Shown here one piece after another: positions 6,935 to 15,288 of a stretch of 29,227 nucleotides of DNA. Position 1 is the first letter of the stretch. Every line of letters begins with the position of its first letter. Position numbers and translations under genes: made by a program. Source of the stretch: a virus. The DNA lies in the IMG/VR virus record IMGVR_UViG_3300017751_005770, positions 1 to 29,227 of that record. One strand, written 5' to 3'. A model generated the notes under the pieces. It was not told where the DNA came from and searched no databases. It saw nothing but the letters and a program-made list of their open reading frames with translations.

Positions 6935-8076
6935 GAAAAATATGGTACGCCCCTTATAAACACGAAGCATACGGTCAAGAAGAGATAGATGCTGTAGTAA
7001 AATCACTTGAATCAGGATGGTTAGGTGGACAAGGTCCTAAATCCGTAGAATTTGAAGAAAAAATTGCTAAAACATTTGGTAAAAAATATGGTGTATTTGT
7101 AAATTCAGGATCATCAGCATGTTTATTAGCCATTGCTGCTTTAGATTTACCTAAAGGAACTAAAATTATTACTCCTGCTTGTACATTTGCTACTACATTA
7201 GCCCCAATTATTCAATTAGGGTATGTACCTGTATTTGTTGATGTAGGTTTAGATACATATTGTGCTATTATAGATCAAGTAATATCTAAAGTAACAGATG
7301 ATACATCAGCAATTATGTTACCAAATTTAATTGGTAATAAACCAGATTGGGATAAATTAAAAAGATATTTAGTTGAAATGGGTAGAGATGATATTTTCCT
7401 AATTGAAGATTCAGCTGATACTTTAACTAAGACCCCAGTAACAGACGTTGCTACTACAAGTTTTTATGCCTCGCATGTTATAACAGCTGGTGGAGTAGGT
7501 GGAATGGTAATGTATAATGATAAAAAACATGTTACTAAATGTTTACAATATAGAGATTGGGGTAGATTAGGAGATGATTCGGAGATTATGGATGATAGAT
7601 TTAATCATGTTGTTGATGGGATACCTTATGACCATAAATTTTTATATAGTGTATTAGGTTACCATATGAAAGCAAGTGAAATGAACGCTGCATTTGGTAT
7701 TGTTCAATTAGAAAGATTTGGGGTTAATAGTAAAATTAGAAGAGATAATGTTGAGCGTTATATAAAAAATCTAAAGGGTGTTGGTGATTTAATTTTACCT
7801 GATGATAGTATTGAACCAAATTGGTTAGCTATGCCTTTACAAACTGAAAATAGATTAGAATTATTAACATTTTTAGAAGAACAAAATATTCAAACAAGAG
7901 TTACATTTGCTGGTAATGTTACTAGACACCCAGTTTATAGAGAATATTTAGAAGATTTTGAAAATTCTGATATTATTATGAAAAATGGTTTTTTATTAGG
8001 AGCTCACCACGGTATGACAGTTGAAGACGTTGATTATGTTTGTGATAAAGTAAAAGAATTCTTTGAAAGACAATAA
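6931..8076 (+). CDS. DegT/DnrJ-fold sugar enzyme with catalytic Lys replaced by His (3-dehydratase-like)
   Basis: This 381-residue protein has the fold-type I PLP architecture of the DegT/DnrJ/EryC1/StrS family: GSSACLLA (phosphate loop, about residues 60-67), TPACTFATT, IEDSADTL (about 158-165), and NAAFGIVQLERF. Where aminotransferases carry the Schiff-base lysine (SFxxxK), this protein reads SFYASHVITAGGVGG, with His182. The same change is known in ColD (GDP-4-keto-6-deoxymannose 3-dehydratase) and in E1 of the ascarylose pathway, which use pyridoxamine phosphate to remove the C3 hydroxyl. The Fe-S cysteines of E1 are not present after RDWGR, so ColD is the closer model. It likely makes a 3-deoxy or 3,6-dideoxy sugar from a 4-keto-6-deoxy precursor; the substrate is inferred. 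Confidence 0.85.
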   Translation: MRKIWYAPYKHEAYGQEEIDAVVKSLESGWLGGQGPKSVEFEEKIAKTFGKKYGVFVNSGSSACLLAIAALDLPKGTKIITPACTFATTLAPIIQLGYVPVFVDVGLDTYCAIIDQVISKVTDDTSAIMLPNLIGNKPDWDKLKRYLVEMGRDDIFLIEDSADTLTKTPVTDVATTSFYASHVITAGGVGGMVMYNDKKHVTKCLQYRDWGRLGDDSEIMDDRFNHVVDGIPYDHKFLYSVLGYHMKASEMNAAFGIVQLERFGVNSKIRRDNVERYIKNLKGVGDLILPDDSIEPNWLAMPLQTENRLELLTFLEEQNIQTRVTFAGNVTRHPVYREYLEDFENSDIIMKNGFLLGAHHGMTVEDVDYVCDKVKEFFERQ

Positions 8077-8078
8077 TA

Positions 8079-8705
8079 ATGCAGTATATAAAGTATAATA
8101 CAGACCATTACCCATTTAAAAAGATTGTTAAGGGTTTATTAGAAACTAATAGTCTAGAACAAATTCATAATGAACAAGATTATAAATTATTTATTAAAGG
8201 TACGGATCAATCAACAATATGGCATCGTAGATATTATGATAATTTAGATAAATTTTTACCTTTATATGATAAATTTATAAATAAAGTAATAAAACCAATA
8301 TTTGGGGAAGAAGTAATATACCAAAAAATACCTACCTTTAGAACCCAATTAGTAAACAATTTAGGTGTTTTTGAATTCCACAGAGATAGAGATTATTCAC
8401 ATAATGAAGAAGTATGGAATTTCTTTTTACCTTTTACTGATGCCTATGCTACTAATACTATTTGGGTAGAATCCGAAGAAGATAAAGCAGATTATACCCC
8501 TATGACTACCTTATATGGACAGGTAGTAAAATGGAATGGTTGTAAATTAATGCATGGTAATAAACAAAATAATACTCAAAATACTAGAGTAAGTGTGGAT
8601 TTTAGATGTATCCCTTTATCTAAGTATAAGGAGGAAGAGGGAGCAGTTTCTATATATTCTAAAATGAAATTTAAAGTAGGAGATTATTATAAAATAACTG
8701 GATGA
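8079..8705 (+). CDS. 2-oxoglutarate/Fe(II) oxygenase-like protein (StrG-like)
   Basis: The 208-residue protein shows the iron-binding triad of the 2OG-Fe(II) dioxygenase double-stranded beta-helix: His101-x-Asp103 (FEFHRDRDYSH) and His159 (MHGN). Arg170 (TRVSVDFR) follows for the 2-oxoglutarate carboxylate. The overall pattern resembles the StrG-like proteins found in streptomycin-type sugar clusters and in many marine phages. It would hydroxylate or oxidise a substrate, here possibly a nucleotide sugar or a glycan, because it sits between a sugar dehydratase and a sugar reductase. The substrate is an inference from position only. It overlaps the next gene as ATGA. Confidence 0.8.
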   Translation: MQYIKYNTDHYPFKKIVKGLLETNSLEQIHNEQDYKLFIKGTDQSTIWHRRYYDNLDKFLPLYDKFINKVIKPIFGEEVIYQKIPTFRTQLVNNLGVFEFHRDRDYSHNEEVWNFFLPFTDAYATNTIWVESEEDKADYTPMTTLYGQVVKWNGCKLMHGNKQNNTQNTRVSVDFRCIPLSKYKEEEGAVSIYSKMKFKVGDYYKITG

Positions 8706-9376
8706 AGATATTAATATTAGGAGATGGGTTACTAGGAACAGAATTAGCAAATCAAACAAATTGGGATCTTATTAGTAGGACTACTCATGGTCTTGATTTT
8801 AATGATTTAACTCCTTGGTTTCAATACTTAGTTAAATATGATATAATAGTCAATTGCATAGCACATACTGATTCTTATTCATCAAATCCAATCCCACATT
8901 ATAATATTAATTACAAATCAGTATCAAGGCTATCTGATTGGTGTTCAGAATATGGTAAAAAATTAGTACATATATCTACTGAATTTGTTTATGCTAATAA
9001 CCCAACTCCACCATCTGAAGATGATTTACCTTTTCCAGATAATACTTGGTATGCTTATACTAAATTATTAGCAGATGAATATATTAAATTAAATAATAAA
9101 AATTATCTTATTTGTAGAGAATTACATAAACCTAATCCTTTTATTTATGATAAAGTTTGGAAAGTTCAAACATCTGGAGATACTGTTGATAAAATAGCAG
9201 GATTAATAATTCAATTAATAAATAAAAATGCTAGTGGGGTTTTTAATGTAGGTACTGGAGATAAATGGTTAAAAGAAATTGCACCCAAAACAAGTAAAGT
9301 AATACCTCCCCCATTTAAAACTCCATTTGATACAAGAATGGATTTAACTAAACTTAATAGATTTTTAAATGAATAA
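8702..9376 (+). CDS. RmlD-like NAD(P)-dependent sugar reductase (short SDR)
   Basis: This extended short-chain dehydrogenase/reductase of 224 residues resembles dTDP-4-dehydrorhamnose reductase. It begins KILILGDGLLGTELA (the nucleotide-binding glycine loop). It has NCIAHTDSY corresponding to the NxAAYT of RmlD, the strand HISTEFVY, and the catalytic pair Tyr-x3-Lys in WYAYTKLLAD. The C-terminal GVFNVGTGD is typical for the group. RmlD proteins are usually near 290 residues, so this one is shortened, mainly in the substrate-binding part. With RmlB and RmlC genes in the same cluster, reduction of a 4-keto sugar to a rhamnose-like sugar is likely; the exact product is not certain. Confidence 0.82.
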   Translation: MKILILGDGLLGTELANQTNWDLISRTTHGLDFNDLTPWFQYLVKYDIIVNCIAHTDSYSSNPIPHYNINYKSVSRLSDWCSEYGKKLVHISTEFVYANNPTPPSEDDLPFPDNTWYAYTKLLADEYIKLNNKNYLICRELHKPNPFIYDKVWKVQTSGDTVDKIAGLIIQLINKNASGVFNVGTGDKWLKEIAPKTSKVIPPPFKTPFDTRMDLTKLNRFLNE

Positions 9377-10322
9377 ATCAATAATATTTTTATCCCAAAT
9401 GGGGTTTAAGGGTAAAATACCTAGAAATCACCCAAATATGAGAGTAGAGTTTGCACAAATGTGTACTTTACAAGCAGACCATGATAGTTTATTTAATACA
9501 AATTCTATAACAACAAAATATGATATAGCTATATTATTAATACCCAAAACTGGTAAAGACAGAGATAAATTAGAAACTATTGATATAATATCTGAAGCAA
9601 GAAAAATAGCAAATAAAGTTTTATTCATGCAAGAAGGTCCTAGTTGGATTTTTCAAGATATGAGAGTAGAACAACAAATATGGCATTATAATATACTTTC
9701 CAATGTAGATGGGATACTAACTGAAAATAAAACAGATATACCTTATTTTCAAGGTATAAACCCTTCAATACCTGTAAATGATATTACTTCTTTAATGATA
9801 ACTGATTCAGTTCAAAAAGCATTAAACATTAAAAAAGAAAATAAAGTAATAATAGGAGGAAATTTTACTAGGTGGTATGGTGGTTTTGATAGTTTTGTAA
9901 CTGCAAGACACTTACAAGTCCCTATTTGGGCCCCTTCAATGGGTAGAAGACAACCAAATGAAGAACAATTAGTAAATCATTTACCTTATATGCAGTGGGT
10001 AGAATGGATTTATAAATTAGCTGAATTTAAATATGCTATACATTTAATGCCTACCATAGCTGCCGGTACTTTTGCTATGAACTGTGGGTTTTTAGGGATA
10101 CCGTGCGTAGGATATAGTGAATTAGACACACAACGTAATATACACCCAGATTTAAGTGTAGAAATGGGAGATACAGCTGCTGCAATAAAATTAACATCAA
10201 AATTAAGAGATGATAATGAATTTTATAATGAATGTAGTAAAAATGCTCAGTTAAATTATCAAAAACATCATAGTGAAGAGGTAGTTAATACATATCTAAA
10301 TAAATTTTTTAATTCCTTATGA
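9369..10322 (+). CDS. Glycosyltransferase-like protein, probable GT-B
   Basis: The 317-residue protein has no strongly diagnostic motif, but its layout fits a GT-B glycosyltransferase. It has an N-terminal part with YDIAILLIPKTG and KVLFMQEGPSWIF, a linker, then a second Rossmann-like half (KVIIGGNFTRWYGGFDS). A C-terminal segment (HLMPTIAAGTFAMNCGFLGIPCVGY) resembles the donor-binding region where a Gly-rich loop replaces the E-x7-E. The end is helical (SKNAQLNYQKHHSEE), as in many GT4 proteins. It overlaps the previous gene by 8 bases and the next by 4. It may alternatively be a glycan-binding or pyruvyltransferase-like protein. Confidence 0.68.
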   Translation: MNKSIIFLSQMGFKGKIPRNHPNMRVEFAQMCTLQADHDSLFNTNSITTKYDIAILLIPKTGKDRDKLETIDIISEARKIANKVLFMQEGPSWIFQDMRVEQQIWHYNILSNVDGILTENKTDIPYFQGINPSIPVNDITSLMITDSVQKALNIKKENKVIIGGNFTRWYGGFDSFVTARHLQVPIWAPSMGRRQPNEEQLVNHLPYMQWVEWIYKLAEFKYAIHLMPTIAAGTFAMNCGFLGIPCVGYSELDTQRNIHPDLSVEMGDTAAAIKLTSKLRDDNEFYNECSKNAQLNYQKHHSEEVVNTYLNKFFNSL

Positions 10323-11002
10323 ATATAAATGTAGTTATACCAATTGATGATACTCATCCTAATATTGGATGGGGTATGCCTGATGATGAGTGTACTAATT
10401 ACTTAACATTATTAAATCAGGAATATGGGTGTAAGTTTACTCATTTTGTACCCTCTAATTACCATAAAAATTTCCCTATATCTAAATTTAAAGAATGGGT
10501 AGATTTTTGGAATGATTTTGATTGGATTGAATTAGCAGCACATGGGCATTATCATAAACGTAATATTATAGACCCTAATTGTAGAGAATGTGAATTTGTA
10601 GAATTAGATTATAATACTGCTAAAGAAAGACTAGATAAATGTTTGTATGAATGGGAACAAGTAGGTATTAAACCTAAAGGATGGAGAATGCCTGGTTGGT
10701 TAGCAACACAGGGTTCATTTGATGCTGTTAAAGAAAAATTTGATTACGTAGCTATTCATGGTAGATTAAACGATAATATTAATCTAGAGGGTATTAAAGT
10801 ATTTAAAGGTGAAAATCCAATACATGATGCTTCATCTATGAATATCATTGATAATAATTTATATTTTCAATCTCATATAGCAGGAAAATATAATCAAAAT
10901 AATTGGAATAAAGAAAATTATGAATATTTTAAAAAAGTTCTTGATGCTCTAATTAATAATGGAAATACTTTAAATTTTAAAACATTTTCTGAATTATGTT
11001 AA
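10319..11002 (+). CDS. Polysaccharide-deacetylase-like protein (CE4/NodB-type fold)
   Basis: The 227-residue protein carries the motifs of NodB-type deacetylases: PIDDTHP near the N-terminus (Asp10/Asp11 as base and metal ligand), HGHYH at residues 75-79 (H-x3-H metal site), and GWRMPGW at residues 121-127 (the RxP motif). A late His in FQSHIAGK may be the catalytic acid. Such enzymes remove an acetyl or formyl group from an amino sugar, in a metal-dependent reaction. No signal peptide is present, so it acts inside the cell, perhaps on a nucleotide- or lipid-linked sugar before polymerisation. It overlaps both neighbours by a few bases and is part of the sugar operon. Confidence 0.82.
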   Translation: MNINVVIPIDDTHPNIGWGMPDDECTNYLTLLNQEYGCKFTHFVPSNYHKNFPISKFKEWVDFWNDFDWIELAAHGHYHKRNIIDPNCRECEFVELDYNTAKERLDKCLYEWEQVGIKPKGWRMPGWLATQGSFDAVKEKFDYVAIHGRLNDNINLEGIKVFKGENPIHDASSMNIIDNNLYFQSHIAGKYNQNNWNKENYEYFKKVLDALINNGNTLNFKTFSELC

Positions 11003-11712
11003 AGATACAATTTATTATTTTAGGATGGCATTATAACCCAATTTCATATCAAAAAGGTTTATTAGAATTAATTAAAAATAATCCTAATGTAGATATTAAG
11101 GTTTATTTTGTGTGTAAAAAAGAACCCACACAATTTGTTAAAGATAATTTTGATTATAAAGTATATGATAATATAGGATTAGAATGGAAAGGGTATACTG
11201 ATGGTTTTTTTGATTTAAATTTAGATGATGATACTATATGTTTTTTTACACATGATGATATAGAAATACTAGATTGGAATTTTTTACCTATAGTAATAGA
11301 CAAACTTAATACAGGATTTAAATTAATAGGTAATGGATCAAACCCTAATTTTTACCTAGACCCAGATGCTATTATTACTCCTAACAATACAGAAGAACCA
11401 TTTCCTTATGGAAGTAAATATACTTGGAAAGAGGTAGCAACTAATAAAGAATATTTTACAGAACCAGGTGTATGTAAAAATTTAAGAGCTAGTTTTATGT
11501 CAATGAAAGCTAAAACATTTAGAGATATGAAAGGGTTAGAATGGATAGCTGATCCTTACGATGGATCTAGTGGAAATTTACTTTGGGCAAATATCTCAGT
11601 AAATTTAAGTGGATATAAATGGACTAAATTATATGGGGAAAAATCAATTGGGTATTTATCTAATACTTATGCTATTAGTCCTTATATTAATGAATTAGAA
11701 AGAGGTAAATAA
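10996..11712 (+). CDS. GT-A-type glycosyltransferase-like protein
   Basis: The 238-residue protein has a GT-A-like arrangement: an N-terminal beta-alpha unit (IQFIILGWHYNPISYQKGLLELI), then a segment CFFTHDDIEIL in which His86-Asp87-Asp88 takes the position of the DxD metal-binding motif. Further on is a region with GSSGNLLWANISVNLSGYKW that could hold the acceptor-side residues. It looks like the group of small phage GT2-like proteins often annotated only as hypothetical. Its start overlaps the upstream stop as ATGTTAA, and its stop overlaps the next start. The donor sugar cannot be told, and confidence in the enzyme class is only moderate. Confidence 0.68.
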   Translation: MLKIQFIILGWHYNPISYQKGLLELIKNNPNVDIKVYFVCKKEPTQFVKDNFDYKVYDNIGLEWKGYTDGFFDLNLDDDTICFFTHDDIEILDWNFLPIVIDKLNTGFKLIGNGSNPNFYLDPDAIITPNNTEEPFPYGSKYTWKEVATNKEYFTEPGVCKNLRASFMSMKAKTFRDMKGLEWIADPYDGSSGNLLWANISVNLSGYKWTKLYGEKSIGYLSNTYAISPYINELERGK

Positions 11713-12368
11713 TGTTTGATTTAATCTGTACATTTCATAATTATAAAGAATTAGAACGACAAGTATCTATATTTAAAGATTCTAATTTAAAACCTAAATA
11801 CATTTGTAATTGGGAAAATAAAAGCGACATTGATAATTTAGAAAATGAAGTTCATTGGTTAGGTTATAACCCTGATAAACATATGGGGGCATATGCTTTA
11901 GCTACAAGTGCATCCCCTTTAATTGAAAATGATTATGTTTTTCATTACCATGCTGATATTAAATTTCATAATTTAGAATCATTATTGTCATCATTTAAAG
12001 AATTTAAAAAATCAAATAAAAAATTAGGAGGAATACCTCGTCAATGGGTATTTGATAATAAAAATAAATTTATTAATAATAAAAGTATACCATTTAGATC
12101 TGAATGTTTTTTTATTAAAAGTGATTTATATAAACAAATTTTTAATATTAGTAATTTAAATCAATATAGAAATAAATGTATAGAAAATGGTCATCCATCA
12201 CTTCATTTCGAACCCTTAATATATGCCGCTGCTGAAATTAATGGGGTTGATTTTAATAAAGACATTTATTATCTTGAAGATGTAAAACAAATGAAAGAAC
12301 TATATGGTAATAATGTTTTTTATTATGATGTAAAATTTCATAAAACTCAAATAGAAAGAATAAAATAA
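11712..12368 (+). CDS. Possible GT-A-type glycosyltransferase, divergent
   Basis: The 218-residue protein begins FDLICTFHNYKELERQVSIF, reminiscent of the first strand and helix of GT2 enzymes. It contains YVFHYHADIKFHN, where His80-Ala81-Asp82 is in the place of a DxD motif. The helix before it (HMGAYALATSASPLI) fits the usual GT2 position where a small-residue helix precedes the DxD strand. The C-terminal half holds HPSLHFEPLIYAAAEING with a conserved-looking Glu that may be catalytic. It is the last gene before the first true gap in the sugar cluster. The call is based on layout and neighbours and is uncertain. Confidence 0.6.
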   Translation: MFDLICTFHNYKELERQVSIFKDSNLKPKYICNWENKSDIDNLENEVHWLGYNPDKHMGAYALATSASPLIENDYVFHYHADIKFHNLESLLSSFKEFKKSNKKLGGIPRQWVFDNKNKFINNKSIPFRSECFFIKSDLYKQIFNISNLNQYRNKCIENGHPSLHFEPLIYAAAEINGVDFNKDIYYLEDVKQMKELYGNNVFYYDVKFHKTQIERIK

Positions 12369-12369
12369 C

Positions 12370-12400
12370 TTGATTAACATAAATAACTTAATTATATTAC
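12370..12400 (+). promoter_or_regulatory. Weak promoter candidate before the epimerase gene
   Basis: The 36-base gap contains TTGA at 12370-12373 and TATATTAC at 12393-12400, separated by the same 20 bases as the five stronger promoters in this window. It lacks their GG-N-T-ACC extension and the TCG before the -7 box. In such A+T-rich DNA this may be chance. It is the only candidate seen inside the 14-kb sugar cluster. Confidence 0.3.
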
Positions 12401-12404
12401 CATT

Positions 12405-13253
12405 ATGAATATATTAATAACCGGAGGTGCAGGATTTATTGGCACTAATTTAATTAGAAGATGTCTTAAAGAAGGACATAACGTAGTAAGTATAGATAAT
12501 TACGAAACTGGATTAGAAACTAACCATGTTGAAGGATGTAAATATCTAAACATGGATATAGTAGACATACATGAGTATTCATTTTTGGACAATAAACCTG
12601 ATGTTATATTTCATTTAGCTGCTTTAGCTAGAATACAACCATCATTTAAAGACCCCAAAGCATCATTTAGAGCTAATGCTATTGCAACTTTAAATGTAGT
12701 AGATTGGGCAGCTAAAAATGATGTACCTGTTATTTATGCTGGTACTTCATCAAAACATAGTGGTAAATTTAAAAACCCATATACCTATACTAAAGATGTA
12801 GGAGAAGATATTATTACACTTTATCAAACACATTTTAATTTAAAAGCTAGTATTACTCGTTTTTATAATGTGTATGGACCTAACCAATTAGTCGATGGGC
12901 CTTATTGTACAGTAGTAGGGATATGGTTGAAAGCGTTTAAAGCAAATGAAACTTTATATATAACAGGTGATGGTGAACAAAGAAGAGATTTCACCCATGT
13001 AACAGATATTGTAGATGCCCTATATAGAGTAGCTGATCAAAAAGCATATGGTCATGAATTTGAATTAGGTAGAGGCAGAAATAATTCATTAAATGAAATA
13101 ATTGAATTTATTAAACCTAATTCCTATGAATACATACCAGCTAGACCTGGTGAAGCAAGATCAACACTTAATACAGATACAACAGCAAAAGACATATTAG
13201 GGTGGGACCCTCAAATTAACATAGAACACTATATTGCAGATGAGTACAAATAA
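12405..13253 (+). CDS. NAD-dependent sugar epimerase/dehydratase (extended SDR)
   Basis: The 282-residue protein is a clear extended SDR. It starts MNILITGGAGFIG (NAD-binding TGxxGxxG) and has the strand FHLAALA. It contains the Ser-rich catalytic strand AGTSSKHSG and the Tyr126-x3-Lys130 pair (PYTYTKD), followed by RFYNVYGPNQ and GDGEQRRDFTHVTD, which are usual in UDP-glucose 4-epimerases. It probably interconverts a nucleotide sugar at C4, for example glucose/galactose forms, or acts on their uronic or N-acetyl versions. It follows the first intergenic gap in the cluster, and its end overlaps the next gene by 14 bases. The fold and cofactor are certain; the substrate is not. Confidence 0.9.
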   Translation: MNILITGGAGFIGTNLIRRCLKEGHNVVSIDNYETGLETNHVEGCKYLNMDIVDIHEYSFLDNKPDVIFHLAALARIQPSFKDPKASFRANAIATLNVVDWAAKNDVPVIYAGTSSKHSGKFKNPYTYTKDVGEDIITLYQTHFNLKASITRFYNVYGPNQLVDGPYCTVVGIWLKAFKANETLYITGDGEQRRDFTHVTDIVDALYRVADQKAYGHEFELGRGRNNSLNEIIEFIKPNSYEYIPARPGEARSTLNTDTTAKDILGWDPQINIEHYIADEYK

Positions 13254-14415
13254 TTTTACTGATAAAATCACTTTTGTAATACCAAGTAGAAATAATTTAG
13301 AATTTTTACAATTAGCTTACCAATCTATTCGTAATTTAGATACTAAACATGAAATATTAGTATTAAATGATGCAAGTACAGATGGTACTCAGGAATGGAT
13401 TAAATCTCAAAATGACGAAGATTTAATAGTACATCATAATCCTGGTCCAGATAGAATTGGAATTGTAGGTATGTTTGATAAAGGTATTGAAATGGCACGT
13501 ACTGATATTATTATGGCCTTTCATTCGGATATGGTAGCTTGTAAAAATTTAGATTATAATATACTAAAACATCTAAAAAAAGGTACAGTAGTAACTGCTA
13601 CTAGAGTAGAACCACCTCTACATCCAGCTGGACCTGAAAAATTAACTGAAAATTTTGGTATTGAGGTTGATGAATTTGATATAGAAAAATGGTATGAAAA
13701 AAGTGAATTATTAAAGAGTGATAAAATAACAGATGGTATATTTGCTCCTTGGTGTATGTATAAAGAAGATTTTTTAGCAGTAGGGGGTCATGATGAATTA
13801 TTTGCACCTCAATCTAAAGAAGATTCTGATTTATTTAATCGCTTCCAATTAAAAGGATATAAATTTATCCAACCATGGGATGCACTAGTTTATCATTTTA
13901 CTTCACGTGGGTCTAGATTTAATAAACATGCTGGGGGCGCAGCAGGTAAAAACTCAGAAGAGTGGTTACACACTACTACTAAAAATGGTAGGAATTTTAC
14001 CCGTAAATGGGGTCATTTTGTTTTACATACTCCAACAATGAAACCTATTATTCCTCCTAAATATAATATAGGAATAATACTTAAAAATAGTAGTTTTGAT
14101 TTGTTGAGAGCATTAGAACCGTGGTGTGATAACATCTATATTGAAGGATATGATCACTTAGCAATTCCTTATTTTGAAGAAGAAAAAAACAATACTACTT
14201 ATGATTTAAGTAAAAGAGTATTACCTTATGATAATGAAAAACAGAATGAAATTCTAGTAGAATTAGATAGACAAAAATTTACCCAAGACGATTTTAATAA
14301 TATTCAGCGTTTAACTCAAATAATACAAAATAGTGGGCAAATAGGTGAATTTAAATTAGGTAATATTAAAGTAAATATTATACAAATGAATGAATACCAA
14401 AATGAATTAATATGA
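13240..14415 (+). CDS. Glycosyltransferase family 2 with extra C-terminal domain
   Basis: From the ATG at 13240 the protein has 391 residues; a TTG at 13234 is a less likely start. The N-terminal 240 residues form a GT2 domain: TFVIPSRNN, the nucleotide-binding NDASTDGT (residues 43-50), a DxD-type HSD (95-97), and an EDSD motif (SKEDSDLFNRF) typical of the GT2 catalytic base. The C-terminal 130 residues (after TPTMKPIIPPKYNIGIIL) form a separate domain with a beta-rich start and an acidic, helical end. This part is unidentified. It overlaps the epimerase gene by 14 bases and the next gene by 4. A polymerising or branching transferase is possible. Confidence 0.88.
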   Translation: MSTNNFTDKITFVIPSRNNLEFLQLAYQSIRNLDTKHEILVLNDASTDGTQEWIKSQNDEDLIVHHNPGPDRIGIVGMFDKGIEMARTDIIMAFHSDMVACKNLDYNILKHLKKGTVVTATRVEPPLHPAGPEKLTENFGIEVDEFDIEKWYEKSELLKSDKITDGIFAPWCMYKEDFLAVGGHDELFAPQSKEDSDLFNRFQLKGYKFIQPWDALVYHFTSRGSRFNKHAGGAAGKNSEEWLHTTTKNGRNFTRKWGHFVLHTPTMKPIIPPKYNIGIILKNSSFDLLRALEPWCDNIYIEGYDHLAIPYFEEEKNNTTYDLSKRVLPYDNEKQNEILVELDRQKFTQDDFNNIQRLTQIIQNSGQIGEFKLGNIKVNIIQMNEYQNELI

Positions 14416-14858
14416 AACAATATAAAGTAGGATTTACAGCTGGGAATTTTGATTTATTACACCCTGGTTATATCTATACATTTGAAGATGCAAAAAAACA
14501 TTGTGAAAAATTAATTATATTTTTACAAAGAGACCCATCATTAACTAGATTTAGTAAATATAAACCTGTAATTCCATTATATGAAAGATATAGGGCATTA
14601 ATGTCTATACATTATATAGATGAAGTTTATGTATATCAAACTGAGGAAGAGTTAATGGGTTTAATTAAACATTTTAAACCTGATTTAAGGATATTAGGTG
14701 AAGATTATTTAGGTAAATCTTTTACAGGTGATGACTTACCAATTGAAGTTTTATACACTTCTAGAGCCCATGATTGGTCTACTACTAAACTTAAAGATTT
14801 AATTACTAAACAAACAATAAAACAAAACCCTAGTTTATTAGATGAAAAGAATAAATGA
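14412..14858 (+). CDS. Cytidylyltransferase-like nucleotidyltransferase, variant HxGH motif
   Basis: The 148-residue protein matches the small nucleotidyltransferase fold (TagD/HldE C-domain type). It has TAGNFDLLHPGY at residues 9-20, the equivalent of GxFDxxHxGH. It also has PVIPLYERYRAL (the RYxxL helix), LRILGEDYLG (GxD), and HDWSTTKLKD in place of the (I/V)SSTxIR motif. His17 is kept, but the second histidine of HxGH is Tyr20. Such enzymes couple a sugar phosphate or polyol phosphate to CTP or ATP, for example making CDP-glycerol or ADP-heptose. The gene sits in the nucleotide-sugar part of the cluster. The product is unknown, and activity with the Tyr20 change is open. Confidence 0.82.
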   Translation: MKQYKVGFTAGNFDLLHPGYIYTFEDAKKHCEKLIIFLQRDPSLTRFSKYKPVIPLYERYRALMSIHYIDEVYVYQTEEELMGLIKHFKPDLRILGEDYLGKSFTGDDLPIEVLYTSRAHDWSTTKLKDLITKQTIKQNPSLLDEKNK

Positions 14859-15288
14859 TAACAGGGGATTATTTGTTTTAAGTGATAGTAAAAAATATGA
14901 CCAAATATTTCTAGCGAGCAATGAAGCTAGACATACATTTAGAGGTTTACATTATCAAAATAACCCCCAACAAATAAAGCATGTAAGTATTATTCAAGGT
15001 AAAGTAATAGATTTTTTATATCATTTACGTACTGGAGAAGTTAAAACTTATATTTTAACCCCAAGTAGTGAAATACTTACCATTAGTAAAGAATATGCCC
15101 ATGGTTATTTAACTTTAGAACCCGATACTATAGTATATTATGAAGTTGAAGGCCAATATAATCCTGAAACATATAAAAGTATAGTATGGGATACAATCCC
15201 ATCTATAAAAGATAAAATTATAGAAGTAATAGGCATTAACAATTCTGATAGAATAACCATTTCAGATAAAGATAAATTAGGATTATGA
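14842..15288 (+). CDS. rmlC: dTDP-4-dehydrorhamnose 3,5-epimerase-like protein (RmlC family)
   Basis: This 148-residue cupin matches RmlC. It has FRGLHYQ (His37 as catalytic base), QIKHVSIIQGKVIDFLYHLR with the lysine and aspartate of the active site, EYAHGYLTLEPDT (His87) and then YYEVEGQYNPETYKSIVWDTIP, which corresponds to the Tyr/Pro/Trp-rich end of the family. RmlC epimerises the 4-keto-6-deoxy sugar at C3 and C5 before RmlD reduction. Typical RmlC is about 180 residues; this one lacks part of the N-terminal swap region. It overlaps the upstream gene by 17 bases and the rmlB-like gene by 4, so the two steps are made together. Confidence 0.9.
   Translation: MKRINDNRGLFVLSDSKKYDQIFLASNEARHTFRGLHYQNNPQQIKHVSIIQGKVIDFLYHLRTGEVKTYILTPSSEILTISKEYAHGYLTLEPDTIVYYEVEGQYNPETYKSIVWDTIPSIKDKIIEVIGINNSDRITISDKDKLGL

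Noticed and set aside
6931-8076. Plain sugar aminotransferase annotation
   Set aside because: The Schiff-base lysine is replaced by histidine, so transamination by the usual mechanism is not expected.
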